From RH-AL1 sp965198485 (GTDB lineage Bacteria > Pseudomonadota > Alphaproteobacteria > Rhizobiales > Beijerinckiaceae), in NCBI GenBank assembly GCA_965198485.1, contig CBDAPQ010000005.1:3534001-3598000 (forward strand): a stretch of DNA of 64,000 nt. The letters are read 5' to 3'. The position numbers and the translations under genes are program-made. This document shows, in pieces, positions 33,665 through 42,387 of this stretch (positions within the stretch are counted from its first letter, which is position 1; the number at the start of each line of letters is the position of its first letter). The notes below the pieces were generated by a model that was given only the letters and a program-made list of their open reading frames with translations, searched no databases and was not told the origin of the DNA.

Positions 33665-35125
33665 TCATGCGGGTTGCCCCGCGGCGAAGAGCGAGGCCGA
33701 GGCCTCGACATGGTCGGATGTGACACTTGTTCCGCCGTCGCGCTCGGCGGCACGCTCGGCGGCGTCGCGGAAGCGCTTGGCGGCCGAGATGCGCACCAGC
33801 ACCGGTTGCGCCTCGACGAGCGTCTCGAGCGCGGCGCGGGCGTCGTCGTCCCACGCCAGGGTCGCCGCGCGCGTGCCGAGCCTCGCAGGCGTCGCCTCCA
33901 CCTTGTCCATGGCCGAGGCCAGCGGGATCATGTGGAAGAGCGCGTCGAACAGCGCGTTGCAGACTTCCTGCACGATCCAGGTCGCGCCGGAGTAACCCAT
34001 GACCGGCGTGCCGGTGTGGCGGCGGATAATCGCGCCGGGGAAGCTCAGCGGAATGTAGGTCGCGCGCGAGCCAGTTTCGGCGAGGTACATCCGCTCATTG
34101 AACGAGCCGAACATCACCAGCGGCGGCTTCTTGTGGCAGAGCGCGCGCACCTCGTCGTTGGCCGGCTTGATGCCGGGTTTTCGCGCCACCGCGAACGAGC
34201 AAGGCAGCCCCATCTCGTCCTCGAGGAAGTGCCGCATGCCGCGAGAATAAGTTTCGGTCGCCACGATCGCGAAGCTGGCGGTTCCGAAGAAGTCCTGCGT
34301 CACTGAGCGCCAAAGGTCCCACAACGGCTTGATCGTGGTGTGCTTCTCGCGCTCGATGAAGGGCTCGGGGTCGAGACCCGTCAGCTCGCCCAGCGTGCGC
34401 AGGAACTTGGTCGTGGAATGCAGGCCGATCGGCGCCTGCAGGTAGGGCCGTCCCAGCTGCTCGCACAGCAGGCGGCCGAATTCGCGGTAGAGGCAGATGT
34501 TGACGTCCGCCTCGGCCAGCTTGCCGACGTCGGCGACGTGGCTGCCGAGCGGGAAGGTCATCGCCACCTCGGCGCCGATGCCTTCCACCAGGCGGCGGAT
34601 CTCGGCGAGGTCGGAGGCCATGTTGAAGGTGCCGTAGATCGCGCCGATGATGTTGACCTTCGGCCGCGCGCCCTCCTTGCGGGGCTTCTGCGCCGGCATC
34701 TTCTTCGGCCCGAACTCGGTCCATAACCAGTTGATGGCGCGGTCGGCCGCCTGCCACTGGTCCTCGTCGATGGTGCGCGGCAGAAAGCGCTTGATGTTGG
34801 TGCCTTCGGGCGTGACGCCGCCGCCGATCATCTCGGCGATCGATCCCGTCACCACCACGGCCGGCTCATCCGAACTGAGAACCTTGTGGGCGCGGCGCAT
34901 CGCGCCTTCCGTGCCGGTCTTGCCGAGCTCCTCCTCGGAGAGGCCGGTGACGACGATCGGCAGCTCGTGGGACGGCAAACCGTCGGTGTAGTGCAGCACC
35001 GCCGTCACCGGCAGGTTCTCGCAGCCGACGGGACCGTCGATGACGACCTGCAATCCCTTGATGGCGGCGAAGGCGTAGACCGCGCCCCAGTAGCCGCCGG
35101 CCCTGTCGTGATCGAGGACGAGCAT
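33665..35125 (-). CDS. bchZ: Chlorophyllide a reductase subunit Z
   Basis: 486 residues of the nitrogenase-like beta-type subunit: LVLDHDRAGGYWGAVYAFAA start, DGPVGCENLPVTAVLHYTDG with a cluster Cys, and SYSGATWIVQEVCNALFDAL-like C-terminal part. With BchX and BchY it reduces the C7-C8 bond of chlorophyllide, giving the bacteriochlorin ring. Its ATG shares one base with the bchY stop. Length is usual for BchZ. Confidence 0.95.
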   Translation of the reverse strand: MLVLDHDRAGGYWGAVYAFAAIKGLQVVIDGPVGCENLPVTAVLHYTDGLPSHELPIVVTGLSEEELGKTGTEGAMRRAHKVLSSDEPAVVVTGSIAEMIGGGVTPEGTNIKRFLPRTIDEDQWQAADRAINWLWTEFGPKKMPAQKPRKEGARPKVNIIGAIYGTFNMASDLAEIRRLVEGIGAEVAMTFPLGSHVADVGKLAEADVNICLYREFGRLLCEQLGRPYLQAPIGLHSTTKFLRTLGELTGLDPEPFIEREKHTTIKPLWDLWRSVTQDFFGTASFAIVATETYSRGMRHFLEDEMGLPCSFAVARKPGIKPANDEVRALCHKKPPLVMFGSFNERMYLAETGSRATYIPLSFPGAIIRRHTGTPVMGYSGATWIVQEVCNALFDALFHMIPLASAMDKVEATPARLGTRAATLAWDDDARAALETLVEAQPVLVRISAAKRFRDAAERAAERDGGTSVTSDHVEASASLFAAGQPA

Positions 35126-36693
35126 CAGGCCTGCCCTCCCAGGTCCTGGGTCTCGGCCGCGCGCTGCTTGGCCTTGATGTCGAGCGCCTTCCTGTACCTG
35201 GCGCGGAAGTCCGGGCGATCCACCGGCTGGTCCTGCCACACGCCGGCGGCGTGGCCGGTGCCGACCCCCTCGAAGAAATCGCGCATCGCATCGAAGCGCG
35301 GCTTGGAGGCGATGGCGGTGTTGATGACCTCGGCGAGAGATCCCGCGCCCATCATGCCGAACAGCGGTCGCGCTGAAATAAGGTTGGTGAAGTACAAAGC
35401 CGGGATGCCGCGGGCCTTGGCCTTCTGCACCAGCGGCGTCGTGCCGATGGCGAGGTCGGGCTCGAAGCACTCCATCGCTTGCAGGTCCTGCTCGAGCGAG
35501 GCGCGGTAGGTCACGGGGATGCCGCGGGCGTCGAGCCACTCGCGGTCGGCCTCCGACCAGGGCGTGCGCGGACAGGCCGTGCCGACGTAGCGCACGTCGG
35601 CGCCGCTCTCGACGAGCAGGCGCGCCACCAGCAGCTCGGAGCCCTCGTAGCCCGAGACCGTGATGCGGCCCTTGATCGGCTTGGCGGCGAGCGCGCCCTT
35701 GATGCCGGGGAGGAAGCGGTTCTTGGCGGCGTCAATCCTGTCCTGCGCGACGCCGGTGGCGCGGCCGATGCCGTCGAGCCAGGCGGCGGTGCCGTCGACC
35801 CCGACCGGGGCGGAGCCGACGATAGGCCGGCCGGCCGCCTCGAACTCGCGGATCGAGGCCTTGTAGAAAGGATGGATGGCCGCCGCCACGGAGCAGTCGA
35901 GCGCGGCGTAGAGTTCGCGCCATTCGCGCGTCGGCACGACAGGGCCGGCAGCCAAGCCAAGAGGCTCGAGCAGCGCGCCGATGCCGATCGGGTCGGCCGG
36001 GAACATCTCGCCGAGCAGCGCCACGGTGGGCTTCTCGGAGCGGCCCTTCTCGGGCGCCGCCACCGGGCCGGCCATGACCTCCTCGCGGGCGTAGTTCAGC
36101 ATCGCGCCGGCGAGCACGTCCTTGGCCTCTGCGTGGGTCGGGATTCCGAAGCCCGGCACATCGATGCCGATGATGCGGACGCCGTCGATTTCTTTGGGCA
36201 GCAGCCGCAGCGGCACGCCCGAGGCGCTGGGCACGCAGAGGTTGGTGACGACGATGGCGTCGTAATCCTCGGGCTTGGCCAGCGCGTAGACCGCGTCGCG
36301 AATGTCCTCGAAGAGCTTGCCGGTGACCAGCGTCTCGGAGTTGAACGGCACGTAGCCGACCGAGCGGCGGGCGCCGTAGAAGTGCGCGGTGAAGGTGAGC
36401 CCGTAGACGCAGCAGGCCGAGCCAGACAGCACCGTCGCCGTGCGCTTCATGCGCAGGCCGACGCGCAGCGAGCCGAACGCCGGGCACATGCTCTGGGGCT
36501 GGTCGTGCGGGCCCTGCGGGTAGTCGGCGGCGTAGCGCTGGAGCATTGCGCTGTTGCCGGCCTTCTCGGCGGCGCGACGCATCTCCGCCTTGCCGCCGTG
36601 GCAGCCGTCGCCGCTCGTCGACACCGGCTCGCCGGCTTCAGAGAGGGCGACGCTGTCGGCCGGGTCGGCGGGATGGGGTGCGTCGTAATCCAT
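35125..36693 (-). CDS. bchY: Chlorophyllide a reductase subunit Y
   Basis: 522 residues from ATG 36693 (MDYDAPHPADPADS). Nitrogenase alpha-like subunit with cluster cysteines in SMCPAFGSLRVGLRM and LSGSACCVYGLTFTAHFYGA, and VVTNLCVPSASGVPL. Partner of BchX and BchZ. It begins five bases after bchX and touches bchZ. Confidence 0.95.
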   Translation of the reverse strand: MDYDAPHPADPADSVALSEAGEPVSTSGDGCHGGKAEMRRAAEKAGNSAMLQRYAADYPQGPHDQPQSMCPAFGSLRVGLRMKRTATVLSGSACCVYGLTFTAHFYGARRSVGYVPFNSETLVTGKLFEDIRDAVYALAKPEDYDAIVVTNLCVPSASGVPLRLLPKEIDGVRIIGIDVPGFGIPTHAEAKDVLAGAMLNYAREEVMAGPVAAPEKGRSEKPTVALLGEMFPADPIGIGALLEPLGLAAGPVVPTREWRELYAALDCSVAAAIHPFYKASIREFEAAGRPIVGSAPVGVDGTAAWLDGIGRATGVAQDRIDAAKNRFLPGIKGALAAKPIKGRITVSGYEGSELLVARLLVESGADVRYVGTACPRTPWSEADREWLDARGIPVTYRASLEQDLQAMECFEPDLAIGTTPLVQKAKARGIPALYFTNLISARPLFGMMGAGSLAEVINTAIASKPRFDAMRDFFEGVGTGHAAGVWQDQPVDRPDFRARYRKALDIKAKQRAAETQDLGGQA

Positions 36694-36698
36694 GTCCC

Positions 36699-37709
36699 TC
36701 AGGCCTCGTCGTAGACGACTTCGAGGGTGGGCTTGGTCACGTCGGCGCGGCCGCACATGTCTTCCATCGTGGCCGGCACCAGCACCACGTGGCGGCCGAC
36801 GACGTCGCCGGAGAACAGGCCGAGCAGGCCGTCCTGGGTCATCGGCTTGGGGCGTACCGGCGGCGCGTCGGCGACGTTCTGGGCGAGGTCCTCGAAGACC
36901 GAGGCCCAACGATTGCCCGGCGTGCCGATGATCTCGTAATTCGCGCTCTTCTTGCGGATGTCCTCGTCGGCGGGGATCGCCGCCAGCACCGGGATGCCGG
37001 CGCCCTCGGCGAAGGCCTGCGCCTCGCCGGTTCGATCGTCCTTGTTGATGACCATGCCGGCGACCCCGACGTTGCCGCCGAGCTTACGGAAATATTCCAC
37101 CGCCGAGCAGACGTTGTTGGCGACGTAGAGCGACTGGAGATCGTTGGAGGCGACGACGATGACCTTCTGGCACATGTCGCGGGCGATCGGCAGGCCGAAG
37201 CCGCCGCAGACGACGTCGCCGAGGAAGTCGAGCAGCACGAAGTCGAAGCCCCACTCGTGGAAGCCGAGCTTCTCGAGCAGCTCGAAGCCGTGGATGATGC
37301 CGCGCCCGCCGCAGCCGCGACCCACTTCCGGGCCGCCGAGCTCCATGGCGAACACGCCGTCGCGCTTGAAGCAGACGTCGGAGATTGTGATCTCGGCGCC
37401 CGCCGCCTTCATCTTGGCGGAGGTCTCGATGATCGTGGGGCACGCTTTGCCGCCGAACAGCAGCGAGGTGGTGTCGCTCTTCGGGTCGCAGCCGATCAGC
37501 AGCACCTTCTTGCCCTGCTGGGCCATCATGTAGCTGAGGTTGGCCAGCGTGAAGCTCTTGCCGATCCCGCCCTTGCCGTAGATCGCGATGATCTGCGTTT
37601 CTTTCTTCGTCGGCGCGTCCTCGTCGAGCACCGGCACGGCATCGGGCTCCATCGCCGCCTCGAGGCGGAGCGCGTCCTGCATGCTGCTGAGGGGCGTGAA
37701 GGCGTTCAT
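36699..37709 (-). CDS. bchX: Chlorophyllide a reductase iron protein BchX
   Basis: 336 residues. NifH-like ATPase with P-loop YGKGGIGKS (44-52) and the two cysteines that bridge the 4Fe-4S cluster between subunits, C133 (GRGCGGRG) and C168 (GDVVCGGFG). It donates electrons to BchYZ. An N-terminal extension of about 35 residues before the P-loop is usual for BchX. Its ATG overlaps the bchC stop by four bases. Confidence 0.96.
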   Translation of the reverse strand: MNAFTPLSSMQDALRLEAAMEPDAVPVLDEDAPTKKETQIIAIYGKGGIGKSFTLANLSYMMAQQGKKVLLIGCDPKSDTTSLLFGGKACPTIIETSAKMKAAGAEITISDVCFKRDGVFAMELGGPEVGRGCGGRGIIHGFELLEKLGFHEWGFDFVLLDFLGDVVCGGFGLPIARDMCQKVIVVASNDLQSLYVANNVCSAVEYFRKLGGNVGVAGMVINKDDRTGEAQAFAEGAGIPVLAAIPADEDIRKKSANYEIIGTPGNRWASVFEDLAQNVADAPPVRPKPMTQDGLLGLFSGDVVGRHVVLVPATMEDMCGRADVTKPTLEVVYDEA

Positions 37710-38638
37710 GAATGTCTCCAGTCGAGCACCATCTTCAGGCAAGACGCGTCGCCGAAGGCCGTCGCATAGGCCTCGGGTGCGTCCCCGATGTCGGCGCGGT
37801 GGGTGACGAGGTCGTCGAGGCGGAGGCTGCCGTCGGCGGCGAGGTGGCCGACGGTCTCGAGATCGTGGCGCTGCCATTGCGCGGCGACGCGGAAGCGCGC
37901 CTCGCGCATGAAGGCCGGCGGAAAGGTGAAGGACAGCGCGTCCTTGTAGAAGCCGGCGAGCACGATCTCGCCGCCGGGCGCGATCCGCTGCACCAGCGTG
38001 TCGAGGATCGCCGAGTCGCCGCTGACGTCGACGATGGAGCGATAGTCGCGACGCCTGTCGTCGTCGGGATGGACGACCTGGTAGCCCTCGCCGCCGCCCA
38101 TGCGAGACGGGTTGAGCTCCCAAACAGTCGGCGCGTCGCCGCCCATCGCGAGGACGATGCGGGCGAGCAGCCGACCCAGGACGCCGTGACCGACGATGAG
38201 GTCGGGCGCGGCATCATGCGGGCCGGAGAAGGTGTGGCGGGCGGTGGCGGCGAGCGCCAGGAGCGTGGCGCTTCCGCCGAGGGCCTCGGGGATCGGCAGC
38301 AGCCGGGTGGCCGGCAGAGCGAGATGCGAGGCCGAGGCGCCAAAAAGTCCGCGCGCGCCTTCGTAGCAGTTGGCACCGGGCACGAAGACCGCGTCGCCGA
38401 TCGCCAGACCGCCCGACGGCGCCTCGACCACGCGACCGACCGCCTCGTAGCCCGGCACCAAGGGATAACCCATGCCAGGGAAGGCCGGCATGGTGCCCTC
38501 GTAGAGCAGCCGCTCGGTTCCCGCCGAGATGGCGCTCCAGTCGATGGCGACGATCACGTCGCTCGCGCCAACCACGAGGCCGAGCGTCTGAACGTCGACC
38601 TGTCTGGGTTCGCGGAGGACGATGGCCGTGGTCTGCAT
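37706..38638 (-). CDS. bchC: 3-hydroxyethyl bacteriochlorophyllide a dehydrogenase
   Basis: 310 residues from ATG 38638 (MQTTAIVLREPRQVDVQTLG). Zinc-free MDR-type dehydrogenase with YPLVPGYEAVGRV and the nucleotide-binding LIVGHGVLGRLLARIVLAMG. It oxidises the 3-hydroxyethyl group to acetyl. It is the first gene after its own promoter and PpsR-type site, heading bchCXYZ-puf, while read-through from crtEF is also expected. Confidence 0.94.
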   Translation of the reverse strand: MQTTAIVLREPRQVDVQTLGLVVGASDVIVAIDWSAISAGTERLLYEGTMPAFPGMGYPLVPGYEAVGRVVEAPSGGLAIGDAVFVPGANCYEGARGLFGASASHLALPATRLLPIPEALGGSATLLALAATARHTFSGPHDAAPDLIVGHGVLGRLLARIVLAMGGDAPTVWELNPSRMGGGEGYQVVHPDDDRRRDYRSIVDVSGDSAILDTLVQRIAPGGEIVLAGFYKDALSFTFPPAFMREARFRVAAQWQRHDLETVGHLAADGSLRLDDLVTHRADIGDAPEAYATAFGDASCLKMVLDWRHS

Positions 38639-38659
38639 AGGACGCTTACACTCCTGTTG

Positions 38660-38677
38660 TGTCACTTTAGGCTGACA
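38660..38677. promoter_or_regulatory. PpsR/CrtJ-type operator at bchC
   Basis: TGT-CACTTTAGGCTG-ACA, an exact TGT-N12-ACA palindrome, 22 bases before the bchC ATG and overlapping the -10 of the promoter listed below. PpsR/CrtJ represses bch and crt genes in air or light in purple bacteria. Confidence 0.8.
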
Positions 38678-38691
38678 AATTGGAGTGTCAA
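38664..38691 (-). promoter_or_regulatory. Candidate sigma70 promoter of bchC
   Basis: On the minus strand TTGACA (38691-38686), 16-base spacer, TAAAGT (38669-38664). The -35 is perfect and the -10 matches four of six. It lies at the very end of crtF and overlaps the PpsR-type operator, which fits repression by promoter occlusion. Confidence 0.6.
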
Positions 38692-39869
38692 CTATGCCTT
38701 ACAGCTCGGTTGCGGATTCCGGCGCTTTTCTGAGCGACGATCAGGTTCGTCAGCATCGGGCGCGGGGTCGGCACCAGCCGCACGCGGGCGAAGCCGGCGC
38801 CGTAGAGGCGGCGCGAGAGGTCCTCGAACGTGCGCGGACGGCCGCTGCCCATGGCCATGAGGTACATGGCAAAATAGGCCCCGACGCGCTCGGCGCCGCC
38901 GGTCTCGGCCATCGGCTCGGCGAGCAGCAGGATGCCACCCGGCGGCAGCGCCTCCCAGATCTTGTCGAGCAGCGGGTCGAGATCGCCATCGTCGAGATCG
39001 TGGGCGATCCGGACCAAAGAGATGAGGTCGGCGCCCGCTGGCAGGGCGTCGCGCTTGTAGTCGCCGCCGATGGCGTTCGAGCGGCCGGCGAGTCGTTCGG
39101 TCGCGAACCGTGCCTCCGCGCCTTTGGCCACCGCCGGCAGGTCGAACAGTGTGACGCGAAGGTCCGGCCGGCGCTGCGCCGCCGCCACCAGGAAGTCGCC
39201 GTTGCCGCCGCCGATGTCGAGCAGGTGGGCGTGGTCGACGAAGGGATAGGCGTCGAGCACGTCGTCGGCGAGCATTGCCAGGGAGGACGACATCAGCGCG
39301 CCGTAGGGCTCGACCGCTTGATCGGAGAGCTCGTGCGGCGCGTCGGCCCCCGCGTAGGGCCAGAACCGCGCCAGCTCGGTGTCGCCCTTCGCGCCCTTCA
39401 GCAGCGCGACGGGGTCGGCAAGGTCGCGATAGAGCATGGCGTGATGGGCAATCATCGCGCCGATCCCGGGATTGCCGAGGTAGGCGGCGCCGTGATGGCC
39501 GAGGCCATAGCCGGCATCTCGCTTCTGCGCGAGGTCAAGCGCGTCCGCCGCCTCAAGCAGGCGGGCGAGCCGGTCCGGCACGAGGCCGAGCTTGGTCGCA
39601 AGCGCTCCGAGCGACACCGGACCGTCGGCCAGAGCCTCGAAGAGCTTCAGCTCGACGCAGGCGAACAGCACCTGCGAGTAGACGAAGCCGGCGCACAGAT
39701 CGAACAGGCCGGACGCGCGCTTCGTGGCGATCGGCTTGAACGGCGGAAAGGTCGAGGCCCAGCGCTGGAAGCGCGGCTCGGCCAGGAGCTTGTTGCGTCG
39801 CTCGTAGAGGCGATCGTTCCACCCGGTCTTGCCGGTGACGTCCGCGTCGACCTGGGTGGGCACGCTCAC
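38688..39869 (-). CDS. crtF: Demethylspheroidene O-methyltransferase
   Basis: 393 residues from a GTG at 39869 (VSVPTQVDADVTGKTGWNDR). SAM-dependent methyltransferase with helical dimerisation N-domain, SAM motif LLDIGGGNGDFLVA and catalytic region VRIAHDLDDGD. It O-methylates hydroxyl carotenoids in the spheroidene/spirilloxanthin route. The start lies one base after the crtE stop. Stop codon falls inside the bchC promoter. Confidence 0.94.
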   Translation of the reverse strand: MSVPTQVDADVTGKTGWNDRLYERRNKLLAEPRFQRWASTFPPFKPIATKRASGLFDLCAGFVYSQVLFACVELKLFEALADGPVSLGALATKLGLVPDRLARLLEAADALDLAQKRDAGYGLGHHGAAYLGNPGIGAMIAHHAMLYRDLADPVALLKGAKGDTELARFWPYAGADAPHELSDQAVEPYGALMSSSLAMLADDVLDAYPFVDHAHLLDIGGGNGDFLVAAAQRRPDLRVTLFDLPAVAKGAEARFATERLAGRSNAIGGDYKRDALPAGADLISLVRIAHDLDDGDLDPLLDKIWEALPPGGILLLAEPMAETGGAERVGAYFAMYLMAMGSGRPRTFEDLSRRLYGAGFARVRLVPTPRPMLTNLIVAQKSAGIRNRAVRHS

Positions 39870-39870
39870 C

Positions 39871-40734
39871 TCAGGCCGCGGTCGAGGCTGCGACGCCCTT
39901 CGGCACCAGCCGCCGCGCCTCGGAGCGCACGAGCGAGCGCATCGATTCCGCGCCGCGGCAGGGCGGCACCGAGCCGACGGCCTCGGCGACGAGATCCTCG
40001 AGGCGACGCAGCGCGCCGCCGAGCCCGAGCGCAACGACGGCGTTGGGACGACCCAGTGCGATGTCCTGCCCGACGGGCTTGCCGAGTTCGGCCGCCGAGG
40101 ACATTGCGTCGGCGATATCATCGGCCGCTTGGTAGGCCTCGCCTAGCGTCTCGCCGAGCTTGCGCCAGGGCTCGGCCTCGGCGCCCGCCGCCGCCGCGCC
40201 GGCGATGGCGGCGGCGCCGAACAGCGCGCCGGTCTTGGCACGGTGATAGTGCCGCAGGTCGATCTTGGGCTCGCATTCCCAGGCCTGCCCGGCGATGATG
40301 CCGGCGGGCGCGCCGACGGCGCGAGACACCGTCATCAGCAGCAGAGCGAGCTTGCCCGGCGCGTGGGCGAGCAGACCGAGCGTCTGGAAGGCGAGCAGGA
40401 TCAGGGCGTCACCGGCAAGAACCGCGAGCGGCTCGCCGAACGTCTTGTGCACCGTGGGGACGCCGCGCCGCGTCGCGGCATCGTCGAAGCAAGGCAGATC
40501 GTCGTGCACCAGGGAGGCGCAATGCATGAACTCGATCGCGCAGGCGGCAGCGTCCGTGACGCTCGGATCGTCCTCACCGCAAGCGGCGGCGACGGCCAGG
40601 GTCAGGCGCGGGCGCACGCGGGCCCCGGCCGGAAAGACGGAATGATGCATCGCCGCGAGCAGGCGCGGGGGACACGAGGGTACGGCCACGGTGGCGAGCG
40701 CCGCCTGCAGCGCCTGTTCGATACGGTCCGACAT
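39871..40734 (-). CDS. crtE: Geranylgeranyl diphosphate synthase
   Basis: 287 residues of the trans-isoprenyl diphosphate synthase family. First aspartate-rich motif DDLPCFDD at 78-85 and second motif AADDIAD are both intact. It makes GGPP for carotenoids and the bacteriochlorophyll tail. It is the first gene of the minus-strand superoperon, divergent from crtD across a 99-base region containing a PpsR-type site. Confidence 0.95.
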   Translation of the reverse strand: MSDRIEQALQAALATVAVPSCPPRLLAAMHHSVFPAGARVRPRLTLAVAAACGEDDPSVTDAAACAIEFMHCASLVHDDLPCFDDAATRRGVPTVHKTFGEPLAVLAGDALILLAFQTLGLLAHAPGKLALLLMTVSRAVGAPAGIIAGQAWECEPKIDLRHYHRAKTGALFGAAAIAGAAAAGAEAEPWRKLGETLGEAYQAADDIADAMSSAAELGKPVGQDIALGRPNAVVALGLGGALRRLEDLVAEAVGSVPPCRGAESMRSLVRSEARRLVPKGVAASTAA

Positions 40735-40793
40735 AAGCTGTTCCTGCGCTGACCTGCCCTTTTCATTTGTCAGGCTACGTTGTCATGTTCTAG

Positions 40794-40811
40794 TGTCAAG
40801 CAAAATGGACA
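40794..40811. promoter_or_regulatory. PpsR/CrtJ-type operator between crtE and crtD
   Basis: TGT-CAAGCAAAATGG-ACA, exact TGT-N12-ACA, 23 bases before the crtD GTG and 60 bases before the crtE ATG. Several more TGTCA half-sites lie in the preceding 30 bases, so cooperative binding to control both directions is plausible. Confidence 0.8.
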
Positions 40812-40833
40812 CAGGTCAGCTGAAAGGACAGTC

Positions 40834-42387
40834 GTGAGCGCGCTGCGCGTCGTGGTGATCGGCGCCGGAATGGGTGGGCTTGTCGCGGCGCTGGACCTCG
40901 CGCGGCAGGGCTGCACGGTAACGCTGGTCGAGAAAAACGCCGCGCCCGGCGGCAAGTTGCGGCAACTCGCGGTCGGCAGCGTTGCGATCGACGCCGGGCC
41001 GACCGTGCTCACGATGCGCTGGATCTTCGACGAGATCTTCGCCGATGCCGGTCGCAGCTTCGAAGCGTCCGTGCCTCTGCAGCAAGCGGAGATCCTCGCG
41101 CGCCACGCCTGGAGCTCGGACGAGCGGCTCGACCTCCACGCCGATCTCGAGCGCAGCGTCGCCGCGATCGGCGCCTTTGCCGGGGCGGCCGAGGCCAGGG
41201 GCTACCGCGACTTCGTCGCCCGCGCCAAACGCATGTTCGAGACCCTGGACGTGCCGTTCATCCGCCGGCAGCGGCCGCGGCTCGACCAGCTCGTCGCCTC
41301 CTACGGGCTGCTCGGCGCCGGCAAGCTCGCCGCCATCAGCCCCTTCAACATCCTCGACAAGGCGCTGGCGGAACACTTCTCCGACCCGCGGCTGCGGCAG
41401 CTGTTCGGGCGTTATGCCACCTACTGCGGCTCGTCGCCGTTCCTAGCGCCGGCGACGCTGATGCTCGTCGCCCACGTCGAGCAGGCCGGCGTGTGGCTGC
41501 CGCAGGGCGGCATGCACGCGCTGGCGCGCGCGCTCGCCGACCTCGCGCAGGCCAAGGGCGCCACCCTCCGCTACGGTGAAGCGGTGGCCTCGATCGCCCG
41601 CGACGCGGCCGGGGCCGTGTCCGGGGTGAAGCTCGTCGGTGGCGAGCGCCTGCCGGCCGAAGCCGTGGTGGTGACCGCCGATGCCGCGGCCGTGACCGCC
41701 GGCCTCTTCGGCACCGGACTCGGCGACGCGGCGCCGCGCATCGCACCATCCGAGCGCTCGCTCTCGGCCGTGACCTTCGCGATGCGAGCCGCCACGTCGG
41801 GCTTTCCCCTGGTGCGCCACAACGTCTTCTTTTCGCGCGACTATGCCGCCGAGTTCGAGGCTGTCTTCGGGCGCGACCGCACGCCGGACGAGCCCACGGT
41901 CTACGTCTGCGCGCAGGATCGCGGCGACGACGACGCGCCTCGCGCCGGGTCGGAGCGCCTGCTCTGCCTGGTCAACGCGCCGCCAACGGGCGACAGGCGC
42001 CCCACCCCACTCGAGGAGATCGCGCGATGCGAAACGGCGATGCGGACGGTGCTCGGCCGCTGCGGCCTGTCGATCGAGCCGGGCCCCTGCCAGGTGACGA
42101 CGCCGGCCGATTGGGAGCAGCTGTTTCCGGCGACGGGCGGGGCGCTCTACGGCCCGGCGAGCCACGGCTGGCAGGCGAGCTTCAAGCGGGCGGCGGCGCG
42201 AACCAAGGTCAAGGGCCTCTACCTGGCGGGGGGCAGCGTCCATCCCGGCCCGGGCGTGCCAATGGCGGCGATGTCGGGCCGGCTGGCGGCGGCGGCGCTG
42301 TTGGCGGATCAGGCGGAGGCGACCAGCCGCGCTTCGACATCGTGGTGGGGCAGGACGGTTATTCCTGGTGGTACGTCGACGCGCTGA
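40834..42387 (+). CDS. crtD: Hydroxyneurosporene/methoxyneurosporene desaturase CrtD
   Basis: 517 residues from GTG 40834, with AAAGGA six bases upstream. FAD-binding amine-oxidase-like desaturase: GxGxxG motif GAGMGG at 10-15, DAGPTVLTMRWIFD, and C-terminal GLYLAGGSVHPGPGVPMAAM. It introduces the 3,4-double bond in the spheroidene/spirilloxanthin route. The last 15 codons run into crtC in another frame; its true homology ends around LLADQA. Confidence 0.92.
   Translation: MSALRVVVIGAGMGGLVAALDLARQGCTVTLVEKNAAPGGKLRQLAVGSVAIDAGPTVLTMRWIFDEIFADAGRSFEASVPLQQAEILARHAWSSDERLDLHADLERSVAAIGAFAGAAEARGYRDFVARAKRMFETLDVPFIRRQRPRLDQLVASYGLLGAGKLAAISPFNILDKALAEHFSDPRLRQLFGRYATYCGSSPFLAPATLMLVAHVEQAGVWLPQGGMHALARALADLAQAKGATLRYGEAVASIARDAAGAVSGVKLVGGERLPAEAVVVTADAAAVTAGLFGTGLGDAAPRIAPSERSLSAVTFAMRAATSGFPLVRHNVFFSRDYAAEFEAVFGRDRTPDEPTVYVCAQDRGDDDAPRAGSERLLCLVNAPPTGDRRPTPLEEIARCETAMRTVLGRCGLSIEPGPCQVTTPADWEQLFPATGGALYGPASHGWQASFKRAAARTKVKGLYLAGGSVHPGPGVPMAAMSGRLAAAALLADQAEATSRASTSWWGRTVIPGGTSTR

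Noticed and set aside
38685..40298. Long plus-strand frame opposite crtF and crtE
   Set aside because: Arg/Gly/Ala-rich antisense shadow with no homology; crtF and crtE on the minus strand have clear family motifs.
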